From Dimorphilus gyrociliatus (lineage: Eukaryota > Annelida > Polychaeta > Dinophilidae), in contig CAJFCJ010000010.1 of assembly GCA_904063045.1 (NCBI GenBank), forward strand, positions 1,426,001-1,490,000: a stretch of DNA of 64,000 bases, read 5' to 3'. Made by a program: the position numbers and the translations under genes. Of this stretch, positions 1-11,913 are shown piece by piece (positions within the stretch are counted from its first letter, which is position 1; each line of letters starts with the position of its first letter). Below the pieces are notes generated by a model that made no database searches, had not been told where the DNA came from, and was given only the letters and a program-made list of their open reading frames with translations.

Positions 1-470
1 TCGAACGAAGATGGATATATAGGACCATACGAATTAAGAAGAGCTTTAAAAGTATTAGGATTCAAGATATCAAGAGAAAAAGCCCAGCAATTAGTTCACG
101 AATCCAGTGCCAAGGGAATATGGGCAATAAGTTTCAATGAATTCTTAGATTTAGTTATTGAAAAGCAAGGTGAAAGCCGAGACGTCTATCAAGAGATTTG
201 CAATGGATTTAAAATATTAGATAAAGGTAATTTGAAAATATCTCACTACCAAGCTAATCTAAAATTGTGAATATTTTACTTCTTTAATTTATATTAGAAA
301 AGAAAGGTCGTCTTGATATTGAAGATTTAATAACTGCTTGCCAAGAGAATAATATTAATTTAGGGAAACAAGATCTGAAAGAGATGATTCAGGAAGCTGA
401 TTTGAACGGTGACGGAACTGTCGATAAAGATGAATTTGTTAAAATTATGTTAAAAACAAACCTTTTTTAA
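1..470 (+). CDS. Centrin-like EF-hand protein, 3' part
   Basis: The gene enters from the left edge, so the start is missing. Two exons are seen: 1-226 and 298-470, joined over a 71-base GT-AG intron, ending at TAA 468-470. The reading has the centrin/calmodulin layout of paired EF-hands: a remnant loop at the edge (SNEDGYIGPYEL), a helix-rich linker (RRALKVLGFKISREKAQQL), a degenerate loop (LDKEKKGRLDIEDL), and a last canonical loop (DLNGDGTVDKDEF) with the D-x-N-x-D-G spacing needed for calcium. The phrase ELRRALKVLGF is typical of centrins, which act at centrioles and basal bodies. Only the last loop looks fully able to bind calcium, so this may be a divergent centrin or another caltractin-like protein. 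It is convergent with the ACAP gene. Confidence 0.7.
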
Positions 471-946
471 AAATAACTGCGAAGACAATGAGCAAAAAAA
501 TTCTGCATTTGACACTGATATTAATAATTAATAATTATGAAAGAAATTGAAAATATCCATTAATCAATTTATTTTATCATCTTTAACAAAACTCTTCATT
601 TTTATTATTTAATTTTATCATCAGAGTTCGGTCATTTTATTTTTGGGGAATAAAACTTTTGGAAGAGTTCACAACATAGACTAATTTTCAGCTGGGATAT
701 TAAAACAAAATGGTTAAACGTTCAATATAATTTTTTAAAAAATTAGCCTCTAGAAACTGTTTGTAAATACGTTTTAATTGTTTTTATAAAAAAAAATATC
801 AATGTATAATTTAAAAAACAGGAGAAAATAAGAAGGAAAAAAAAAACAATACCCAATTTTCTTTTGCTTATAATGAGTTTCGAAGTATTCGCAGCAAGGT
901 ACTAATGAAAGCAAGCATAAAAATAAATTTGCCTATTTCAATTTTC
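471..946. other. Intergenic, convergent 3' ends
   Basis: AT-rich stretch between the stop codons of two convergent genes. I see 3' untranslated sequence and poly-A/poly-T runs, but no coding exon. Confidence 0.6.
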
Positions 947-3900
947 CTAGGGAGCATCAGCATCGTTTTCAGTAAACTCATTTATTGCTTGAGTAAGCAT
1001 GCTACTGTCGTCATCGTCTGACATTTCTTCTCTCATTTGTGCCATTCGTAACCTTTATTTAGTAGAAATTGTTTTAATGAATTCAATAGAATTGAAAATT
1101 AGACTCAGCTTGTAAAACTTACAATGCTACAATATCGGCGCTTTCGTTCTGAAGGGCAATTTGCAATGGGTCTTTGCCGTCCTCATCAACTGAGCGAAAA
1201 TTTGCTTTCCTTTTAATTAACTGACTAGCATTTCTATTGTGAAGAAGTAGCATAATAAATATGATTTTCTATAACTACAGAGATAATCATATAAATACCC
1301 TTTTCTATTGTTCAAAACAGCATGGTGTAAAGCCGTTCGACCTCTAGAATCTTTGAGATCAATATTTGCGTTATTTAATAGTAAGAGTTCTGTTGCCACT
1401 TGCGACCCCTGTAAGTTTTTTAACAAGTTACTTCTGTTTCGATAAAAATAACTCAGTTGTACGAACCACTTCAACAGCAGCCATTAAAGAGGTTTTTCCT
1501 TCTCTCTCTTCGTACTTAAAATTAATTTCAGCTCCCATGGCTAAAGCCTCTAAAATGACTTTTGGTTGTCTTGCTTCGGCTGCTCTATATAGCAATACAT
1601 TCGGATTAAATGCATCAATATCTTCTATCTCTACAGATTGATCGTCCAATTCAGTTTCACTAGAGTTGTCATCGCCAAATGCATCATTGTCAGGTGGTGT
1701 TGGAGCTAAATCAGCACCAATTACTAACAAACTGCTCTCAGAAGATGTAGAAATGTCATCTAAACGAGAGGCTTTACGTTTTTTAACTATCCAGCGTCGT
1801 TTACCAGATCGAAGAACTTCGTCGGAATTCTGTAGCTTCTTTACGTAACTTTTTGAGACATATTTTGATTTTATCCATGTTTCTCTTTCAATCCTTTTTA
1901 TTTCAAATAATAAAAAATGCTACAAATAAGCAACAATTCATTGTAAATGATTACTTACGAATTAGACTCTGGAACTGCCTTAATTACATTTTCATCAACT
2001 TCCGCTTCGTAAATTTGATTAACTATACTATTACCAAGTTTAGCCATGACTCTAAGCAAAGTTTTATCCCAAACATCTAAATGAACTGCTCGTATCTTTG
2101 ACGTATAAACTCCGAGACTTCGATGAACCCCAGAGCATTTAATGCAGAGAGTAATACCTAGATTAATGGAAGCCCATTGAGGTTGATGAGCTCCGCAATC
2201 GCAGCATTTATCGTTGCCCGGTAAAAGTTGCAGTACTTTAGAGTTACTTTCATGCTTTCCAGTGTTAGTTGTTGAAAGAAATTCTTCTAAGTTTCTTTGA
2301 GGTGAAGATTTGGGTGAATTTTGTGAAGTTAATTGCTAAAAATATATATAAAAAAAAGTAAACAAATGTATATTATATCCCTATATAAATTAAGAAGTTA
2401 TTCATACACTCTCTCTATTAATTTGGCATGTTAACGCTTGAGATATGAATTTTTGTAATACGCATATCCATCTAGTACAATCAAGCTCTGAATCGGCTTG
2501 GAGTAGATGCACTCTGTTTTAGATGAGACAAATATATATTTCGTTTAGTTTACGTAATTAATAAGATAATAAAGATGCTTACTTTCTTGGAGACATTAGT
2601 TCAAAGCAAAATCTCTTTTCGTTGTCCGAGATTAATCGAACTTTACATACTCTTAAGTCTGGTTCGAGAGTTGTCCAATCGTCCAGATTTTCTCTTTTAC
2701 AGTATTTAACAGAATTTTCTGAAGCAACAAACCATCTCCTGTTTTTGGTAATGAATAATTAATTTTTTATTAACCTTTAACTTGTTATTCTTTTAATAGA
2801 AAGGAAAAGATTTTTAGGCTTAAGACATGCTTCTTTAAAGAAAAAAAAGGCAGAGTTTTGCATTAACCGAAAATTTTTCACCTTCAGTTGACACTAATAA
2901 AAACTTTAACACTTTTTTTACTATTTATCAATTATAATTTAATCTAAAAATTAATAAAAAGTTTAATAGTGTTTTTGTATTATAGTGTAACTTATAGGTT
3001 GTTATTCTAATAAACTTTCCCAAAACATTAGTCCTATATTTAGCAAGTAGTCTTATTAAAAAAGAAACTAAGAGAAATTCTACCTATCGCCATCTTCAAA
3101 ACCTTTTCTTTTTAGATTAATTTGTTAAAAAAAGAGACGTGATGAATGAACAAATAAAGTGTGTTAATTAAAAAGAAAACGATATAAATCTTTTTATTAA
3201 TAGCTTACCGAACCCAAGGTTTGATTTTTGTTGTGGTCCTCCGCCACAAGTAACCTTCAATCTGTTCTTCTTGGAGAATGCTATCATTTTCAGATTTTCT
3301 TAGTTGTACCGGAAATTGAGAAAGTATCCGATCCTAATGATATAAAATGTTATATTGTTAAAAAAATGAACGTAAAAGAGTTTAACAAGCTAGCAAAAAT
3401 TCTTCAACGTAAAAGAAGAGCAAATAAGATAAGACACACTTTTCCTCTTAAATCCTGATCTTAAGATATTTTTCATTATTTGGGAATAGACTATCAAAAG
3501 TAAGAGAGTACATCCTAGTATCTCTTCTTTATTATTGTAGAATGTTTAACTACGAATAAAATAGCCTTTATGAGAACCATTAGCCGAGTAAATCTCTAAT
3601 GCAATTCTACTTTTTTTTATAATTTTTCGTTCGTATGTTGCTATTAAACATGCGTAGTAAAGCACGATTATGTGGATAATAAAAGTACTAGATTGACTTT
3701 AATAAATACCCGTAAAAAACGAAGAGACAAGCATCATTTAAGATAAAAAACGTTACCGGTAAAAGAATTAAGGATCATTGTGGTAGTACTTTATTACTGG
3801 CAAATATTTTTAAAAATATAGGTATTTATATAGCTTTTTTGCCTTTATACAATTTATAAAACCTAGTATATAATATATTTCAACACCAAACTACTATATA

Positions 3901-6900
3901 TCACGCACAAATAAGACTTGTAAAGCCTTTCCAAACAATCGTCTACCAATGATAAACTTGGGGGTGGATTGTACTATATTTTTTTTTCTTTGATATATCT
4001 TAGTTATCCAGTAAACAGATAGAAAGATAGATAAACAGTTAGGTAGAGAGAGGGAGAGAAAAAAAGACTTGAAAATATGTTAAATTATGGAAGTTAGTAA
4101 ATACGTTATATTGTGTATAGATATTTCCTTTTGAATTATACAATGCTTATCGTGTAAAGAAAAGTCAATATAATAGATATATTCAATATGTACAGCTTAT
4201 ATTTGCTAGTATATAGTATTTACGGTACAATAAATTGGTTATAATAAGTAAAATAAACTCTTACTATATGAAAAGTATTAATAAATGAATAACAATAATA
4301 GCCGTAATAAAATTAAAGATTTTAGCTGATTAGTAAGATTGTATACAATTGAAATATAAAAAGAAATATAATAACCTCTGTTATCAAATCCTTTTGCATA
4401 GATTTAGTCTTTTCCTCCTCCTTTTTCATGTTTGCATTAATGATATTTATCTATAGATATGATTCAGTGTGAATAAAGAGATATTAACTCTCACTTTTTG
4501 TTTATTTTCTCATGAAGAACTCACCTTTTCCGTTAAAGTTTTCATAAAACAATCACACTCCTTCGTAAAATATTCGTATCCTTGGTGAAAGTATGTATTC
4601 TGAGCGTTTAAGAAGGATCTCATCTAATAAAAAATCATTTGAAAGAAAGTTTAGCACCCATTTACTCTATCGTTTACAGTCGTAAATTGAATAGTAATGA
4701 AATAGATATTCAACTTCTACTACGCCGTCTATCGGATTAAAGAGTAGTTAAATTTGAGAGATAACAGAAAATTTTTCAAGGCTAGAATATGTCATAGGAA
4801 AAACAATTAATCATGCATTTTGCATCAAAAATCATAAATAGCCGCTAGGTGGCGCGATAAAGGAAGAATATCTACTATTTCTCATTAACAATTGCCAACC
4901 GTGTCCAGAATTTCAAATCTTCTCTTGCACATTATATCATTAGTCTGAAATCAATAATAAATTTCACATCTGGTTTGTAAAAGAACTACAAAATTTGCAA
5001 AGCTCACTTGGCAAACGTAATCAAACGCCACATGACTAAAAGTAGTCTTAACATGAGCCAAACATTCATCGGCTTCCTTACAGTCGGAAATCTTATACTT
5101 TGGAGCAATCGAAGTTCGATAGAGTGCCGAGTCGAAATCTGTGCTAACTTTCTGAAATTCTCTTCTTCTCTCTTTCAATTGTTTAATATCTCTATAATCA
5201 AAAATCAACAAGATATATTATGTGAAAGAGCCTTTGTTAGGGAGTGAAAATATAATGCATTACTTATGTATAAAGGTGTTAAGATTTTCCCTAATAGAAC
5301 GTCGAGCCTGATCTAGTAGCGTCTTCATTAGAAAAAGAAATTATTAAATATACAGAGTAGAAAATCTAAATAATAAATGTATCAAGACGAACTTACATTA
5401 TGGAATTGCATTACATCCCTTAAACATTCCACAGTTTTACCAAGAACATTCTAGAATATTTAATAAAAATTGAATAAAAAACTAGTACGGTACGGTATTA
5501 ATATATTTAAGTAGTAAAAGGGTATATGACAATATATCTATATAAAGAACATTTATATAAGTTATAAATTTAGTTTAATATCATATTTACATCAACCATA
5601 TAAAAATTACTGCATATTAGCTTTTCATAAAGAATAATAATCAGATATAATCATGCACATTCCCCCTATAAATATGTAAATATAAAGTGGACTTCATAAA
5701 AAAATGGACACCGTAAATTTTGATAGGCCAACTTTTAATTAACGGTTAAAATTGTTTTTTCCCTGTAAATTATTTTTTTTGGTCAAAATTTCTTTAAAAA
5801 AAGGGTTATATTTACGTAATATTGAAAAAAAATTGACAAAATGATAATATTTATGAATATTATAAGCAAAATATTTTTGGTCATTTTCATCAACTTTTTC
5901 TTTATTTGGCCACACTTCATAATTATTGGAACAGTCACTTGACATCCGGTTTGGCATTCAAATAGACGTCGCAAAAAACATTTTTTTCAACATCTTTGAT
6001 TTTCTAAGTTATCTTTATTAAATAATTGTTAATTTCATTTATATTACTTTATTTTTATTGTACTAATTTAAATATGACGTGGAGTAAAGACATAAGGGAG
6101 CTTGTATTCAAGAAATACAATGAATTACAAAAACTACGAGCCACAGCAAGAGCTTTAGGAATGGCACCCTCTTCTGTTAGCAATATTTTAAGGTATCAAC
6201 CACCAGAAGAGGAGAATAGAGGTCGTCCAAAGAAACTTACAGAGAGAGATATAGGCAGGATGAAGAGGGCTATACAAAAAATGAAAATAAATAAGTAGAG
6301 GGAGATGGTCCACAATTCGAATCAGAGGACGAATTGTGGAAAAAAATCAAAAAATGCTCTTATAAGCTTATAAAAGAGCAGCCAGGGTTGTTACCACGTC
6401 TATATGATGGAATGGGGCATAGAATCAGGCAATGCATCGAAAAAGAGGATAGTCAGATACAAAAGTAGGAATAATAGGAACATTTTTGTTGGTGTTCCAA
6501 TTATTATGAAGTGCAGCGAAATAAGAAAAAAAAATCAATAAAACAGTACATAATATAAACAAAAAAAAATGATATAAAATCTTACCCAAATCGTATTTGA
6601 AAGAAAATTATATATAAATTTAAGCTTCATCTAACATTTTATGCAGAAAAAATTAAAAAAATATCTTTTTTCTTAGTGAAAAACATTTTTAATACGTTGG
6701 CATATTCAAAATTCGAGGTGTTCCAATTTTTATGAAGTTTACTTTATATGCAAAAAAAAGGAAGGAAAACGCCACCTATCAATCGAACATTAATGCATGC
6801 CATATTAATATTCTTTTAATATATTTAAAGACCGATTTGCATACTTACAGCCGTTACTATATCATCGTTAAAGATAGTATCCTATATACATTCACAATTT

Positions 6901-7577
6901 ACGCTTCATAATAATATAGAATATATGAAGATGTATATATATATATATATATATACTTTATATACAATATGCATGTGTGAAAAGTTCGAATATGCTATAT
7001 AATATATTATATAAATACAATAAACAACATACCTTAATCTCAAAATCATTTCGAAAATAATTTGATAAATCTTCTAGGCCCAAAATGAGCTTTCTATTGT
7101 GAAAAATGGAGAATAATACACTATTCTATTATATTAAATATTTCTTTTATACAAAAAATAACATAAATTTTAAAAGTTTACATAGTAAAATATAATAAAT
7201 AAAACTACTTTTAACACTGTCTTTAGAATAATACATAATCAATAGATTTACAATTAAATTATTGAAAATGATCAATAAAATAACTCCGACTTACACATTT
7301 GCTGATAAATAAGTTTGTCCCTTGTTAAACATATCATCGACGCTTTTAACAATCTAAGTAAAGAATATACTATTGATTAAAATTGTTTAAATAAAGAGTA
7401 TTGAATAGGTTTACCTGAGTTAATTTAGTTTCTAAAACTTCTAGATCGGAGTGAACCTCCTCCAGAGAATTTCTGTAAGAGAAAATAAAATATAATAATT
7501 AAGTTACTAAATTTAAATGCAAACCTGAATGAAGGTGAATCCTTCAAAGATTCCGTAAAATCGATTACTTGCTTCAT
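947..7577 (-). CDS. ACAP-family ArfGAP (BAR, PH, ArfGAP, ankyrin repeats)
   Basis: A gene of about 18 small exons; coordinates give the coding span. The start at 7577 opens with MKQVIDFTESLKDSPSFR, the usual ACAP N-terminus. BAR-domain exons follow between about 7472 and 4376, including KRRFEILDT and FHQGYEYF. The PH domain is split over about 3280-2407 (EGYLWRR, RRWFVASENSVKYCKREN, HLLQADSELDCTRWICVLQ). The ArfGAP zinc finger lies near 2200 as CCDCGAHQPQWASINLG then LCIKC (C-x2-C-x16-C-x2-C), with the catalytic arginine in GVHRSLG. Ankyrin repeats and an acidic tail end at TAG 947-949. ACAPs bend membranes and switch off Arf6 on recycling endosomes. All four family domains are present and in order. 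Two introns are unusually long here (about 1.6 and 1.1 kb); the larger holds a transposon. ACAP1, 2 and 3 cannot be told apart. Confidence 0.93.
5681..5712 (+). repeat. Left outer terminal repeat of the Tc1 element
   Basis: TA followed by TAAAGTGGACTTCATAAAAA. It is the inverse of the right end at 6717-6748, with two mismatches in the first 20 bases after the TA. Similarity continues for about 35 bases and then fades. Confidence 0.75.
6074..6468 (+). pseudogene. Tc1-like transposase remnant, catalytic core deleted
   Basis: The N-terminal part is open from ATG 6074 to 6298 and carries the paired-type helix-turn-helix that binds the transposon ends (TARALGMAPSSVSNIL), followed by the GRPKKLTERD linker typical of Tc1 enzymes. 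After a stop and frame change, the C-terminal end is recognisable up to the TAG at 6466-6468: ELWKKIKK and LLPRLYDGMGHRIRQCIE, matching the usual Tc1 tail. The DDE/D catalytic region between these is missing, so the copy cannot catalyse transposition. The surviving DNA-binding part might still bind the ends, but no evidence of expression can be seen. Confidence 0.8.
6491..6514 (-). repeat. Right inner direct repeat of the Tc1 element
   Basis: Read on the minus strand this is ACTTCATAATAATTGGAACA. It matches the left inner copy at 5913-5934 and resembles both outer ends. It is a likely transposase binding site. Confidence 0.7.
6935..6958. repeat. AT dinucleotide microsatellite
   Basis: Uninterrupted TA repeat inside a large ACAP intron. 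Similar short TA tracts occur near 17842, 42778, 43545, 46065 and 48135. Confidence 0.8.
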
Positions 7578-8014
7578 TTTCGTTGTACAAATAACATTTA
7601 TAGATTAAAATGATTGAGAAACAATTTACAATACTGAAAATTAACATCGAATGTGCGAAATATTCACCATTTTGGATTTGTTTTTAACACCAGTTTTTCG
7701 ACCCGGTCTCTCTAATTTCCGGACAGATATTCGTTTATTCCACCTCACTAGAGCCATCTACAATTTAAATAATTTTCACAATATGTTGCTTAAAGGCTTG
7801 TAATTGACAATAAGTGTAATAAGTTAATGGTCAAGAAGTGCAAAGATTAACTAAACTTGTAATTCTTTAGTCGAACAACAACTTTCTATTACTTACAAAA
7901 CTTTCATTTTGATTTTTACGAAAGACGGCCGTTGCTATAGCAATCGCAATGGCCACCGACGCAAACAGAGCTTCCAGCTAACTTTTATTGAAATAGACAG
8001 CCAGTAAACAAATA
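7578..8014. promoter_or_regulatory. Divergent promoter region between ACAP and CCDC146
   Basis: 437 bases separate the two start codons, so both promoters must lie here. The GC-richer part around 7925-7975 is nearer CCDC146 and holds an RFX-type X-box. I see no other gene. Confidence 0.6.
7931..7944 (+). promoter_or_regulatory. Putative RFX X-box in front of CCDC146
   Basis: GTTGCTATAGCAAT is a near-perfect palindrome of two RFX half-sites (GTTGCT and AGCAAT) with a two-base spacer. It sits 70 bases before the start codon of a centriole/cilium coiled-coil gene, where X-boxes are usually found. RFX factors drive ciliary genes in animals. The site is seen in sequence; binding is inferred. Confidence 0.6.
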
Positions 8015-11000
8015 ATGAGTCTAAGTGACGGAAGAAGCTCACCGGAATTTGATTCCGCAGATGAAGAAGAAAATATTCAAAATGATGATTCGTATATAAT
8101 GCAAGAAGACGAGTATCAACCTCCTTTATCGGCTATTCCTCCAAAAGTAATTCTTCAAGAAGAGGGTCAAGCAGAAGTATCGTCGAGTCCAGCCTTTCAA
8201 TGTCTAGATGATGTAAGATATTAACCCAAAAACTGATTTAAGTTGTTTAAAACAGTCAATTTTTTTAGCTTTTTCAAGAAGGTAAATTAACGGGAACAAA
8301 AGTTGCGTTGCTGAAAGCAAAATATACAGAGTTACACGAAACACTAAAAAGGTAGGTAATTGTAAAATATCAGAGGAATAAAAAGAGATATCAATAATCT
8401 ATACAATTATATAAAAAAATAAACATTAGGAGTAGGGAAAACGAACTCAACCTCCTAAGATTAGCAAAGGACTACACAGAAGAAACTGAGAAACAGAAAA
8501 ATGATTTAGAATCTGCCGATGATTTTCCTGAAAACTGTAACACGGAAGTATCAAAACTCAGGCAAATTCTACTACAACACAATAATACATTGAAAATAAA
8601 AGAAGATGCTCAATATCAATTAGAATATCAAATACAGAATTTAACTGAAGAGCAGAAGATATTGGAGAGAGAAAAGGATAGACTGCCAAACTCTGCAGAA
8701 ATGGAGAGAAAGGTAGCAGAACTCCAAAGAGCTTGTGAAGATTTAAAAAAAGAAGCAAGTCAAAGACAAAGTGAAAGTAGAAGCTTGAAAGAAGATGTTG
8801 AAAGACAGAATAGGAATCTTAAAATAGAGCAAGAGCTGTTGAGAAAGAGATTGACCGAAGTAGAACAAATAAAGAGCAGTCTCGTTGCCGAAAATGCAAA
8901 ACCAGGTTTCTTGAAGAAGGATGTCGATAGATTGACTAGACAGCATAGAGAATTAGAAGTAAAGTTGAATAATATAGACAAAAAGTATGAGGAAACGTCG
9001 GCCGTCGAAAAAAATCGCAGTAAACAACTTTTCTCGGCTGAAGAAGAAAATAGTCAAATAAAACGAGATTTAGAACAAGTTCAAGCTAAATTACAGGAAA
9101 CAGAGCAAAAATACGACGTCCTTATGAAGGATGCAGGCTATATTAAAGACAGAGAAACAATGCTTCTAGGTGATAAAGGAACTCTAGATATGAGTTTAAG
9201 GCATATATCATTGGAAAAGAAGAATCTACACGAAATGTTTTCTAGACGACAAAGGGAACGTGACAGAGATGCTAAAACTTACAAAAAAATGGAACTACAA
9301 CTAAAGATTGCTGCAGACAATTTAGTAAACACAAATACAGTTCTGGAAAAAGTTAGATCCGCAGCAATCAATGCTCCAAAAGATGATGGATCTTTACAAC
9401 AGAAGAAAGACGACCTAAAAAAAGAGGTTGAACAAACGAAGAGAGCTTTAGCAAATCAGAATTCCCTTACTACTATTGAAACAGTTAAGGTGAGAATATT
9501 TTCAATATTTTATCATAAAGAATTCTTCTATAAAACTAACCAGGAAATATATTGTTCTATTTTTTGTTTGTCTCTAGGTGGAGCAAAGTATTGCCATGGA
9601 GGAGAGACTATTATATCAACAAGGAGATTTGAGGATAGAAGTTGTAGAATTAACAAGATTAGCGGCTATAAAGAATGATGAGAGAGAGCAAAAAGCTAGA
9701 GATTTTATGAGAGCTGAAATGAGATTTAATAGAGCTGTTCAAGATGTTAAAACAAAAGATTTACAAATTCAAGATTATCAGAAGAAATTAAATGAATTGA
9801 ATATAAAATTAAAAGACTTTGCAAAGCTATACGATGTTATAAAAACCGAAAGAAATAAATGTGTCCATCTTATCCAAACTTCAACTCAAAAGGCTGCTGA
9901 AATGAGAGAAAAAATAAAAATCTTGCAAAATGAAATTGAAATTCTAAGAACGTCTGTTGCTCAGAAAGAAAGACTGTTGCAAAAGTCGAGGATGAAACAT
10001 CAAGAACAAATCGGACAAAGGGATTCTGTAAGGAATGAACTGGCTAAACAACAAGGAATTGACAAAAAAATGAGATCGGAAAGAGACGAACAACAGAATG
10101 AAATTGATAAATTAAATACAATGATCAATCAGACAGAAGAGCAAGTTGCCGACCAGAGGAAGAGATACGAAATTGCTACTCAACAAAGAAATGAAAAAGG
10201 TATTCAATTGATCGAGAGAAACGAAGAAGTTTGCGTCTTCTTAGAAAAGTGTAATATTCAAGATGAAATGATCAGAAATGGTGATGTTCAAATGAAGGTT
10301 AGAGACGAGGAGACGAGATTCCTGAAGATGCAATTAGTCAATGAAAGGAGGGAATTAGAGCTAATGAGGAAAAGTATACCGGACAAAAAAGCATTAGAAG
10401 ATGAACTTGTGACTTTAAATATACAAATGCAAGCCTGTCAAGATAGGCTTGTAGATTTGGACGGAAGGACAGAAAATGCTAACGACCCTACAAGAGTGAG
10501 ATTCTTAGAAGGAAAAGACCTACCTCCAGACAAGATGAAGGATAAACTTGAGGAGTTGGAAAGTAGATTAGCTACTAAAGAAGAGCAAATTTTGGAGAAA
10601 GATCTCATACTCCAGCAAGTGACCAGGCTTGCGCAAAGAGTTCAGAAAAAATCCGATTCTGGTAAAATGGATACCCTCAATCTGGCTAAGCACGTAAACG
10701 AACTCCAAGCAAAAATTAAGGAAGTTACAAGGAAAATGATGGGTCTTGTATCTGAGTTATCAATGAAGCAAGCTCACGCTCTAAGATTACAGCAAGAAGT
10801 AAAGGAGAAAGAGTCTAGTTTGGAGCAAGCCTACCTTAGAATGGAAAAGAATGAACCACCCTCAGATGATATGGAAATGGAGTGGAACAAGTATGTTAGG
10901 GATGAAAATAGAAGAACAAAAGATATGCTCGAAGCCAGAATGGTAAACAGTTTATTACCCTTATTAGTTATGATTAATGAAAAAAATTGATTTCTTTTAA

Positions 11001-11210
11001 TAGCGAACTGAAGAAGAAGAACAATATACACTTCCCGGTACAATAACATGCACTACAGCTGAACCAAGGCCTAATGCCTATATTCCTGATGAAGAAAATG
11101 ACTTACCAATACCTAGGCCTTATGGCGCTCATGCTCCATTTAAACCACAAGAACAATCATCCAATATGCGTCATATAAGAAAACCTGTGCAAAAACCGAT
11201 AGAAATATAA
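8015..11210 (+). CDS. CCDC146: Coiled-coil protein CCDC146 (centriole/sperm flagellum)
   Basis: Five exons: 8015-8212, about 8269-8351, about 8430-9488, 9579-about 10940, and about 11004-11210 (TAA). An acidic, disordered N-terminus precedes a very long coiled coil rich in E, K, Q and R, as in the vertebrate protein of similar length (about 950 residues). Family-specific phrases are clear: [53 protein letters not shown] and [15 protein letters not shown]-like [17 protein letters not shown]. The tail ([12 protein letters not shown] then [15 protein letters not shown]) is almost the same as in mammals. CCDC146 is a centriole- and axoneme-associated protein needed for sperm flagella. An X-box precedes it. 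Identification rests on remembered family sequence; the tail makes it firm. Confidence 0.9.
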
Positions 11211-11913
11211 AAGAAAGTATTTCTAAGTAAAAAAACAAAACAACAACAATTGAATATCATAAGATAATTAATTAATTAATTAATTTTCTTTATATTATTC
11301 CGCCATTTTTAATTGAAACTACTAATTCTAAATCTTTTTTGTTTCTATTTCTATTTGTAAATAATAAAGTAATAAAAAAATCAGATGTATATGAACATAT
11401 TCACCAAACGTATAAAGTGAAAACTTACCAATTGCTTTTGTCTATATATTATAAATACTTATATGTCCATAAATTAGTACAAAAGTTTTTTTTTTCTTCT
11501 TTATATACTAAAAAAAAACAGAGTAGCTTTAATAATTGCTCATCTCCTAAAAAGGGCAAAAAAAAAGAAAACAGCTCAACTGGAAAGGGGTTGGGAGGGA
11601 AAGTACTCAATTCCGTATCTTCTTTTTTATTAAGCCTATTAAAAAGAAGAAAAAAAAATGATAATTTTAAAAATCAAAACAATCTAGTTTAATATCAATA
11701 AAATTAAAGACGAAAATTCTTATATCGTATTTATTATATTCATAAATTAATTAAAAATTTGCAAAAATGTTGATTTTTTATATAAAAAAAAACAAAAAGA
11801 ACAAAAAGAACAAAAGAGCGAAACAGTAAAAATATAAAGTAAAAATGAAACAAGCGTTTATTCATTATGAATAAATTATTATTTATAGTTAATATTATTC
11901 AAAAAATTATGAT
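11211..11913. other. Intergenic between convergent CCDC146 and PIG-A
   Basis: AT-rich with homopolymer runs and an ATTA tetranucleotide run near 11267-11285. The open frame at 11339-11692 is low-complexity K/N/S-rich and looks like chance. I see nothing coding. Confidence 0.6.

Larger units (their letters stand above)
5681..6748 (+). mobile_element. Tc1-like DNA transposon with IR/DR ends, internally deleted
   Basis: Sits in an intron of the ACAP gene, opposite strand. The ends are inverted repeats beside TA: the left reads TAAAGTGGACTTCATAAAAA from 5683, and the right, inverted, reads TAAAGTAAACTTCATAAAAA ending at 6746. A second copy of the same motif lies inside each end: CACTTCATAATTATTGGAAC at 5913-5932, and its inverse at 6491-6514. 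Two direct repeats within each inverted end, spaced about 220-230 bases, is the IR/DR layout of Sleeping Beauty-type Tc1 elements. Between them lies a transposase that has lost its centre. At about 1.07 kb it is shorter than intact elements of the group (about 1.6 kb). Confidence 0.8.

Noticed and set aside
11339-11692. Plus-strand frame of 117 residues
   Set aside because: K/S/N low complexity in a convergent spacer; looks like chance in AT-rich 3' sequence.
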